The notes under the pieces: generated by a model | Seen by the model: the letters and a program-made list of their open reading frames with translations, nothing else | Database searches by the model: none | Told to the model about the DNA's origin: nothing | Translations under genes and position numbers: made by a program | Shown: positions 8,104 through 13,292 of the stretch, one piece after another | How the letters are laid out: each line of letters starts with the position of its first letter | Position numbering within the stretch: the first letter of the stretch is position 1 | Assembly: GCA_007120675.1 (NCBI GenBank) | Contig: SKNE01000148.1 | Span: forward strand, 1-13,292 | Origin: Bacteroidales bacterium | GTDB lineage: Bacteria; Bacteroidota; Bacteroidia; Bacteroidales; UBA7960 | Direction of reading: 5' to 3' | DNA length: 13,292 nt

Positions 8104-9186
8104 ATGCAGTTAAGTCGACTACACATAAGGACTTTGCTAATACCCGGTTTGAGCGTGCTGCTCATTGCCCTGCTGTTTTCGTGCAGGGCCTACCGCAGCG
8201 CTTACATCTCGGAACGGGGTGTGCACTATTTCCAGCGGATAAATCTGGGAGGGGTTCGTCAATCTGTGATGATCAGGGGACATGACAAAGACAACCCGGT
8301 GATGCTTTTCCTGCATGGGGGACCCGGATTTCCTTTATTTCCAGTGGATCAGGCCAGCGGGGTGATGCGTGAACTGGAATCACACTTCACCATGGTTTAC
8401 TGGGAGCAAAGGGGCACCGGGGGGTCCTTTAACTGGCGACTGCCTGTGAAATCGCTTAGTGTGGATGATTTTGTTGCCGACACCCACGAACTGGTGGAAT
8501 ATGTCTGCGCCCTCCTGGACAAAGAGAAGCTGTTCATATGGGGCCACTCCTGGGGCAGTAATGTGGGAGCCAAATACGCTGCTACGCATCCCGACAGGCT
8601 TTATGCCTATGTGTCGACCGGTCAAAGCGTGAACCCATTCCTCAACGAGCGATTATGCTACGAATATGTCCTGCGGGAGGCCGCAGAGCGAGACGATCGC
8701 AGGGCATTGAGGCAAATGGAGCGGGTGGATACCCTGCCCCGGAACTACAGCCTGCGTGATGCCCTGCTGGTCAGGAGGTGGGTATACAATTATGGCGGTG
8801 TGGTCAGGGAGGTGGATCCGATGGACCGTTACATTGACCTGGCTTATGTGTTGCGCACCCTGACGGCACCGGAATACGGACTGCCGGATAAGCTGAACAT
8901 GGTGCTGATGCCTTATTTCAGCGCCGAAGAGCTCTGGGAGGATTTAAAAGAGCTCAACCTGGAAGATTCGGTCCCGTCCATCGGTGTGCCGGTATACTTT
9001 TTACTGGGTCGTCATGATGTGGTGGTGTCCGCAGAACTTGCTGCAGCTTATTTTGAGGTACTGGAAGCACCGGCGGGCAAAACCCTGATATGGTTTGAAG
9101 AGTCGGCCCACAGACCACACCACGAGGAAACGGATCGATTCCTCCGGGTGATGCGCGAACAGATCAGGCCACACGCCAGCCCTTAG
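8104..9186 (+). CDS. Predicted lipoprotein alpha/beta hydrolase, proline iminopeptidase-like
   Basis: This is a 360-residue serine hydrolase of the alpha/beta fold. The N-terminus looks like a lipoprotein signal: basic start (MQLSRLHIRT), hydrophobic core at 11-26 and lipobox LFSC with Cys27, so the mature enzyme should be lipid-anchored in the envelope. Catalytic features: oxyanion motif HGGPG at 71-75, YWEQRGTGGS at 99-108, nucleophile elbow GHSWG at 147-151 with Ser149, Asp305 in LGRHDVVV, and His336 in ESAHRPHHEE. HGGPG plus a QRGxGxS-type block is the pattern of peptidase family S33 (prolyl aminopeptidases). Related hydrolases with other substrates share it, so the substrate is open. The start at 8104 gives the best signal peptide; an ATG at 8095 is out of frame and stops after five codons. 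It is divergent from the permease and ends before two hairpins. A role in trimming peptides at the cell surface or periplasm is inference, loosely supported by the peptide-binding lipoprotein gene downstream of purL. Confidence 0.88.
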   Translation: MQLSRLHIRTLLIPGLSVLLIALLFSCRAYRSAYISERGVHYFQRINLGGVRQSVMIRGHDKDNPVMLFLHGGPGFPLFPVDQASGVMRELESHFTMVYWEQRGTGGSFNWRLPVKSLSVDDFVADTHELVEYVCALLDKEKLFIWGHSWGSNVGAKYAATHPDRLYAYVSTGQSVNPFLNERLCYEYVLREAAERDDRRALRQMERVDTLPRNYSLRDALLVRRWVYNYGGVVREVDPMDRYIDLAYVLRTLTAPEYGLPDKLNMVLMPYFSAEELWEDLKELNLEDSVPSIGVPVYFLLGRHDVVVSAELAAAYFEVLEAPAGKTLIWFEESAHRPHHEETDRFLRVMREQIRPHASP

Positions 9187-9205
9187 AGCCTGTCTTCCCA
9201 GGCTC
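9186..9205 (+). terminator. Possible terminator hairpin after the hydrolase gene
   Basis: A perfect 7-bp stem, GAGCCTG (9186-9192) with CAGGCTC (9199-9205), closes a 6-nt loop TCTTCC. It begins at the last base of the hydrolase stop codon. No T-tract follows, so it may instead protect the mRNA end or be incidental. Confidence 0.35.
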
Positions 9206-9231
9206 CCAGGACAATCAACCGGTAACCAGCC

Positions 9232-9245
9232 GCAGCGAAAGCTGC
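9232..9245 (+). terminator. Small hairpin with GAAA tetraloop downstream of the hydrolase gene
   Basis: GCAGC (9232-9236) pairs perfectly with GCTGC (9241-9245) around a GNRA tetraloop GAAA, followed by TTCT. The stem is short (5 bp) but GC-rich with a very stable loop. It may act with the hairpin at 9186-9205 to end transcription or stabilise the transcript. No protein, RNA gene or other structure is recognised in the remaining bases to 9314. Confidence 0.3.
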
Positions 9246-9314
9246 TTCTGCACCGTTCCAATAGCGGGGGCGGGAGTCTTTGGTGCAGCTCACTGAAGAT
9301 GGCAAGGCCGAACA

Positions 9315-9449
9315 GGGGCATCACCCCGACTGTTCCGGGGACTAAACAAGGGGCATCACCCCGACTGTTCCGGGGACTAAACAAGGGGCATCACCCCGAC
9401 TGTTCCGGGGACCAAACAAGGGGCATCACCCCGAATAATTCCAGGGACA
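9315..9449. repeat. 35-bp tandem repeat array with hairpin units, between hydrolase and purL
   Basis: Three head-to-tail 35-bp copies start at 9315, 9350 and 9385. The first two are identical and the third has one T-to-C change near its end. A decayed fourth copy starts at 9420, keeps its first 15 bases and diverges after that. Each unit begins GGGGCATCACCCCG and carries a 5-bp stem CCCCG / CGGGG around loop ACTGTTC (9324-9340 in copy 1; symmetry lost in copy 4), then an AT-richer joint ACTAAACAA. The short GGGG-CATCA-CCCC element can also fold, so alternative hairpins compete. A 35-nt period is not a multiple of three and the frame rotates from copy to copy, so the array is noncoding. It ends near the -33 region of purL. 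It could attenuate or insulate transcription, bind a protein, or be an expanding repeat without function; I do not recognise a named family. Confidence 0.85.
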
Positions 9450-9462
9450 AGACTACTTTATG

Positions 9463-9470
9463 TATTTTTG
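9463..9470 (+). promoter_or_regulatory. Possible purL promoter -7 element (TATTTTTG)
   Basis: TATTTTTG matches the Bacteroidota TAnnTTTG consensus and sits about 30 nt before the purL ATG, implying a leader of roughly 22 nt. A -33 match is poor: TTC at 9439-9441, 21 nt upstream, lies inside the decayed fourth repeat copy. Position just before an essential gene makes it a fair candidate. Confidence 0.45.
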
Positions 9471-9499
9471 TCCATCCCATTAACCCAATCAGTCAGCCA

Positions 9500-11755
9500 A
9501 TGAACAAAGACCATGTACCCAGTGAAACAGGCCCTGAAGTGGCAAAACAACTTGGCCTTTCGCCAGGCGAATACGAAGCCATCTGTGATTATCTCGGCCG
9601 GGAGCCCAATTTTACCGAGCTCAGCATCTACTCGGTGATGTGGTCGGAGCATTGTTCCTACAAAAACTCCATCAGGTGGCTGAAGACCCTGCCACGAAAG
9701 GGCGATCACCTGCTGGCCGAGGCGGGGGAGGAGAATGCCGGACTGGTGGACCTGGGTGACGGACTGGCCTGCGCTTTCAAGATTGAGTCCCACAATCACC
9801 CTTCGGCCCTGGAACCTTACCAGGGTGCCGCCACCGGTGTGGGCGGCATCAACCGGGATATCTTTACCATGGGTGCGCGCCCCATCGCCCAGCTGAACTC
9901 ATTGCGTTTCGGTGACCCGGGGAAAGAGCGCACCAAGTGGCTTATGAAGGGGGTGGTAAAAGGGATCGGGGATTATGGCAACGCCTTTGGCGTGCCGGTC
10001 GTCGCGGGTGAGGTCTTTTTTGATCCATGCTACACGGAGAATCCGCTGGTGAATGCCATGTCGGTGGGTGTGGTAAAGACAGGGAATACCATCTCCGCCA
10101 TATCCTTTGGCAAGGGCAACCCCATATTCATTGTGGGCTCCTCAACGGGGAAGGACGGCATCCACGGTGCCACCTTCGCCTCCGAAGACATCACGGAGTC
10201 GTCGGCCGATAAGATTCCGGCCGTACAGGTGGGCGACCCCTTCCAGGAAAAGCTGCTCCTGGAGGCCACACTGGAGGTGATCAAGACCGGTGCGGTGGTG
10301 GGTATGCAGGACATGGGGGCTGCAGGAATCACCTGCTCCACCTCGGAGATGTCGGCCAAAGGGGAGCATGGAATGGACATTCACCTGGACAGGGTGCCTG
10401 TCAGGCAGCAGGACATGCAGCCCTTTGAGATCCTGCTTAGTGAATCGCAGGAGCGCATGCTGGTGGTCGCCACAAAAGGCAGGGAGGGGGAAGTGAAGGC
10501 GGTGTTCGACAAATGGGACCTGAACTGTGTGCAGATCGGTGAAGTGACAGAAGGGGGTATGCTGAATTATTACTTTCACGGAGAGCTGGTGGCCCGGGTA
10601 CCAGCCCACTCGCTGGTGCTGGGGGGCGGTGCGCCTGTCTATGAAAGGGAGTACGCTGAGCCGGCCTATTTTAAGGAAAAGGACCGCTTTCACATCAGCC
10701 AGGTGAAAGAGCCGGACGATCTGCCGGCAGTGGCCCGCTTCCTGCTCTCATCCCACAATATTGCCTCCAGGAAATGGGTGGCAGAGCAGTATGACAGCAT
10801 GGTGGGCACAAAAAACATGTCCACCAACAAGATGGCAGATGCCGGTGTGGTGAACCTGAAAGGGACCGGGAAAGCACTGGCGCTCACGGTCGATTGCAAT
10901 CCACGCTACGTGCACGCCGATCCTGAAACAGGCTGCGCCATCGCCGTCGCTGAGAGCGCACGAAACATCGTCTGCAGCGGGGGAGAGCCACTGGCCATCA
11001 CCAATTGCCTCAACTTTGGCAACCCGTACAACCCTGAGGTATACTGGCAGTTCGTTGGGGCCATCAAGGGGATGAGCAAGGCGTGTGAGCGCTTCAATAC
11101 GCCTGTGACCGGCGGCAATGTGAGCTTCTACAACCAGTACAGCACCGGCGGCAGTACCCTGCCGGTTTTTCCCACACCGGTGATTGGCATGCTGGGCGTA
11201 CTGCACGACAAGAAGCGGATGACAGGGGCAGGATTCCGCCAGGCAGGCGACCTGATCTACCTCATTGGCACTGCCCGGGAAGAGATCAGCAGCTCCGAAT
11301 ACCTCTACAGCTATCACGGCGTGAAGTTATCGCCAGCTCCCCATTTCGATCTCGAGGAAGAGTATCAGCTGCAGGAGGCTGTGAAAACGCTCATCAGGCA
11401 GCATATCATCGAGTCAGCCCATGATCTGTCGGATGGTGGCCTGTTTGTGGCACTGTTTGAGTCCGCCATGGTCAACAGGCTGGGGTTTAGTGTGGATACC
11501 GACCATGAGATCAGGAAGGATGCTTTCTTGTTTGGTGAAGGCCAAAGCAGGGTCCTGGTCTCGGTGCGTCCCGAAAATGAAGGGCTGCTGGCAGAGACCA
11601 TGGCCCGCACCGAAACGGACTTCAGTTTGCTGGGCGAAGTGGGGGGACAGCAGGCCATCATCGACGGGGAAAGCTATGGCGACCTCAGTGAACTGATTGA
11701 ATTGTACGAAGCCGTCATTCCCCACATGATGGGGGAGAAGGTGAAAAAAGCTTAA
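9500..11755 (+). CDS. purL: Phosphoribosylformylglycinamidine synthase subunit PurL (small type)
   Basis: This 751-residue cytosolic enzyme performs the ATP-dependent amidation of formylglycinamide ribonucleotide, the fourth step of de novo purine synthesis. The length matches the small PurL of Bacillus type, about 740 residues, which needs separate PurQ (glutaminase) and PurS subunits. There is no glutaminase domain here, unlike the roughly 1,300-residue large form, and neither purQ nor purS is in the window. Motifs seen: SEHCSYKNS at 49-57 with the likely active-site His51, KIESHNHPSALEPYQGAATG at 94-113, GGINRDI at 115-121, SSTGKDGIHGA at 214-224, GMQDMGAAGITCS at 268-280, GGNVSFYNQ at 538-546 and ESAHDLSDGGL at 638-648. 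Both AIRS-like halves appear intact. The ATG at 9500 (MNKDHVPSETG) is chosen because the longer frame from 9299 runs through the noncoding tandem repeat, which would give 67 low-complexity residues. No Shine-Dalgarno sequence, PurR-like operator or purine riboswitch was recognised upstream. The next gene follows after 11 nt. Confidence 0.97.
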   Translation: MNKDHVPSETGPEVAKQLGLSPGEYEAICDYLGREPNFTELSIYSVMWSEHCSYKNSIRWLKTLPRKGDHLLAEAGEENAGLVDLGDGLACAFKIESHNHPSALEPYQGAATGVGGINRDIFTMGARPIAQLNSLRFGDPGKERTKWLMKGVVKGIGDYGNAFGVPVVAGEVFFDPCYTENPLVNAMSVGVVKTGNTISAISFGKGNPIFIVGSSTGKDGIHGATFASEDITESSADKIPAVQVGDPFQEKLLLEATLEVIKTGAVVGMQDMGAAGITCSTSEMSAKGEHGMDIHLDRVPVRQQDMQPFEILLSESQERMLVVATKGREGEVKAVFDKWDLNCVQIGEVTEGGMLNYYFHGELVARVPAHSLVLGGGAPVYEREYAEPAYFKEKDRFHISQVKEPDDLPAVARFLLSSHNIASRKWVAEQYDSMVGTKNMSTNKMADAGVVNLKGTGKALALTVDCNPRYVHADPETGCAIAVAESARNIVCSGGEPLAITNCLNFGNPYNPEVYWQFVGAIKGMSKACERFNTPVTGGNVSFYNQYSTGGSTLPVFPTPVIGMLGVLHDKKRMTGAGFRQAGDLIYLIGTAREEISSSEYLYSYHGVKLSPAPHFDLEEEYQLQEAVKTLIRQHIIESAHDLSDGGLFVALFESAMVNRLGFSVDTDHEIRKDAFLFGEGQSRVLVSVRPENEGLLAETMARTETDFSLLGEVGGQQAIIDGESYGDLSELIELYEAVIPHMMGEKVKKA

Positions 11756-11766
11756 CCCCGGAACCC

Positions 11767-13292
11767 ATGGTCCGAAGCCATCCCATATACAGTCTGCATC
11801 ATCCCCTAACAGCCAGGTTAACAGCCGTGAGTGTCCTTTGCCTGCTTTTGCTGATAAAGGCCTGTGGTCCCCCGTGGGAGGATTCAGAGGGGATGAGCGT
11901 ATTGCGGTACAATGAGGATCAGAACATCACCTCACTGGATCCGGCCTTTGCCAGGAACCAGGCCAATATCTGGGCTGTTTCGCAGTTATTCAACAGCCTG
12001 GTTGAGCTGGATGAGGAGCTGGCTGTACAGGCCGCCCTGGCCAGGCGTTGGGATATCTCGGACGATGGCCGCAGGTACACTTTTTTCCTTCGGGACGATG
12101 TGTTTTTTCATGATAACCCCTGTTTCCCGGGTGGCAAAGGTCGCCGTTTGGTGGCTGATGACATGGTGTTCAGCCTGTCCCGGTTGGTGGACCCGGGCCT
12201 GAATGCACCGGGTGCCTGGGTAATGAACCAGGTGGCCAGGCGCCCTGATGGATCGCTGGATGTGACGGCACCCAACGATACCACCCTTGTGATCAGGCTG
12301 CAGCAAAGCTTCCCGCCCTTCCTGGCCTTGCTGAGCATGCAGTACTGTGCTGCCGTGCCCAGGGAAGCCATCGATCACTATGGTCGTGAATTCAGGCGCA
12401 ATCCGGTGGGAACGGGCCCCTTTCGGTTCGCCATGTGGAAGGAGGGTGTCAGGCTGGTCTACCGGAAAAACGACCACTATTTCGAAACAGAGAACGGGGA
12501 GCGGCTTCCTTACCTGGACGCCGTATCCATCAGCTTCATCATGGACAGGCAAACGGCCTTCCTGGAATTCATCAAGGGTGAGCTGGATCTCTTAACCAGG
12601 GTGGATGCCAGCTACCAGGATGAGCTCCTCACGCCGGATGGACAGCTCCAGGAAAAATACAGGGACAGGATCAAAATGATCCGCATGCCTTTCCTGAATT
12701 CCGAATACCTGGGTTTTTTGCAAACATCCGGACAATTGCCTGACGACTGGCCATTGTTTGACCGAAGGGTAAGGCAGGCCATCAATTATGGCTTTGACAG
12801 GCAGAAGATGATTGCCTTCATGCGCAACAACATCGGTATACCAGCGCATGCGGGCTTTGTTCCGCTCGGCATGCCTGGATTCACCAGCAACGAGGGGGGT
12901 TACACATACCAGCCGGAAAAGGCCAGGGCCTTGCTGGAGGCGGCTGGCTATCCCGGCGGAGAGGGCCTGCCCACCATCACACTGCACACCAACCAGGCCT
13001 ACCAGGACATCGCCCAGTATTTGCAGTTTGAGCTGGCGCGCATCGGTATTTCCATTGCCATCGACGTGATGCCCCCCGCCACCCTGCGCGAAATGATGGC
13101 CAAGGCAGAAGCCCCCTTTTTCAGGGGGTCCTGGATAGCCGACTACCCGGATCCCGAAAACTACCTGGCCCTCTTTCACAGCGCCAACAAATCTCCTGCA
13201 GGCCCTAATTACACCCACTTTTTCAATGATGAATATAACTTTTTATATGAAAAGGCCCTGTCGACAACGGAACCTGACCGTCGGACGGAGCT
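11767..13292 (+). CDS. Lipoprotein ABC-transporter substrate-binding protein, oligopeptide type (3' end cut by window)
   Basis: An open frame from the ATG at 11767 runs without a stop to the window edge, giving 508 residues; typical members are about 530-600, so little is missing. Family 5 extracellular solute-binding proteins (OppA/DppA type, SBP_bac_5) capture peptides, nickel or other ligands for ABC importers. Seen: hydrophobic segment at 21-32 with lipobox IKAC and Cys33; ITSLDPAFARNQANIW at 54-69, the usual N-terminal landmark; DDGRRYTFFLRDDVFFHD at 99-116; VADDMVFSLSRLVDP at 129-143; NPVGTGPFRFAMWKEG at 212-227; FDRRVRQAINYGFDRQKMI at 331-349; YQPEKARALLEAAGYPGG at 381-398; and GSWIADYPDPENYLALFHS at 454-472. 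The ligand cannot be read. A GTG at residue 21 would give a shorter signal peptide and is an alternative start. Only 11 nt separate it from purL, so the two may share a transcript although their functions differ. No permease or ATPase genes are in view. Confidence 0.9.
   Translation, partial: MVRSHPIYSLHHPLTARLTAVSVLCLLLLIKACGPPWEDSEGMSVLRYNEDQNITSLDPAFARNQANIWAVSQLFNSLVELDEELAVQAALARRWDISDDGRRYTFFLRDDVFFHDNPCFPGGKGRRLVADDMVFSLSRLVDPGLNAPGAWVMNQVARRPDGSLDVTAPNDTTLVIRLQQSFPPFLALLSMQYCAAVPREAIDHYGREFRRNPVGTGPFRFAMWKEGVRLVYRKNDHYFETENGERLPYLDAVSISFIMDRQTAFLEFIKGELDLLTRVDASYQDELLTPDGQLQEKYRDRIKMIRMPFLNSEYLGFLQTSGQLPDDWPLFDRRVRQAINYGFDRQKMIAFMRNNIGIPAHAGFVPLGMPGFTSNEGGYTYQPEKARALLEAAGYPGGEGLPTITLHTNQAYQDIAQYLQFELARIGISIAIDVMPPATLREMMAKAEAPFFRGSWIADYPDPENYLALFHSANKSPAGPNYTHFFNDEYNFLYEKALSTTEPDRRTE

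Noticed and set aside
7850..8285. Small plus-strand ORFs (66 and 80 residues) before the hydrolase
   Set aside because: One spans the predicted divergent promoters and the other overlaps the hydrolase in another frame; no start signals or motifs support them.
9315..9449. CRISPR array
   Set aside because: The copies are directly abutting with no unique spacers and there are no cas genes nearby.
9315..9449. G-quadruplex cluster from the repeated GGGG runs
   Set aside because: Runs are separated by about 12-18 nt and each can pair with CCCC in the same unit, so hairpins are the simpler reading.
9299..9499. N-terminal extension of PurL by 67 residues
   Set aside because: It runs through the 35-bp repeat, whose frame rotates from copy to copy; PurL homologues start near the ATG at 9500, and a -7 element lies within the extension.
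10142..10693. 183-residue minus-strand ORF, and similar ones at 10748-11317
   Set aside because: They are antisense to conserved PurL motifs; such shadow frames are expected in this GC-rich coding sequence.
11986..12552. 188-residue minus-strand ORF, and a 208-residue one at 12592-13218
   Set aside because: They are antisense to the solute-binding protein, whose own frame carries clear family landmarks.
1..13292. Mobile element, defence system, phage remnant, tRNA or rRNA
   Set aside because: No transposase, integrase, terminal inverted repeats, nuclease or toxin-like gene, or RNA gene was recognised; gene content is housekeeping and envelope functions.

Overview
The window reads as a stretch of ordinary chromosome from a Gram-negative bacterium of the phylum Bacteroidota, probably near Bacteroidales/Marinilabiliales and moderately GC-rich for that group. 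The signs are protein style, start codons without Shine-Dalgarno sequences, several promoter elements matching the Bacteroidota -7 consensus TAnnTTTG, and an LptF/G-type permease sharing a transcription unit with ribBA. I cannot name a genus from the sequence alone.

Layout, left to right. (1) 2-2713, plus strand: C-terminal part of a TamB-type envelope protein, with its 5' end outside the window. (2) 2728-7838, minus strand: a four-gene unit read right to left. It runs LptF/LptG-family permease, GT4 glycosyltransferase, second GT4 glycosyltransferase, then bifunctional riboflavin enzyme RibBA. Gaps are 5, about 37-76 and 11 nt. A good promoter (7882-7910) precedes the permease. (3) 8104-9186, plus strand: a predicted lipoprotein alpha/beta hydrolase resembling proline iminopeptidases, divergent from the permease. 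(4) 9187-9499: about 313 bp without a gene, holding two small hairpins, a 35-bp tandem repeat (three near-perfect copies plus a decayed fourth) and a -7 element just before purL. (5) 9500-11755, plus strand: purL, the small-type phosphoribosylformylglycinamidine synthase subunit. (6) 11767 to the right edge, plus strand: a lipoprotein solute-binding protein of the oligopeptide (SBP_bac_5) family, cut by the window end.

How they fit: TamB, the permease and the two glycosyltransferases point to outer-membrane and lipopolysaccharide or other surface-glycan assembly. RibBA (flavin synthesis) and PurL (purine synthesis) are housekeeping enzymes. Both pathways draw on the purine pool, but nothing here shows a regulatory link, and no riboswitch is visible. 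The hydrolase and binding protein suggest peptide handling in the envelope, as inference only. I found no clear new system. The features most worth a second look are the hairpin repeat array abutting the purL promoter, and the glycosyltransferase pair lying between the permease and ribBA.
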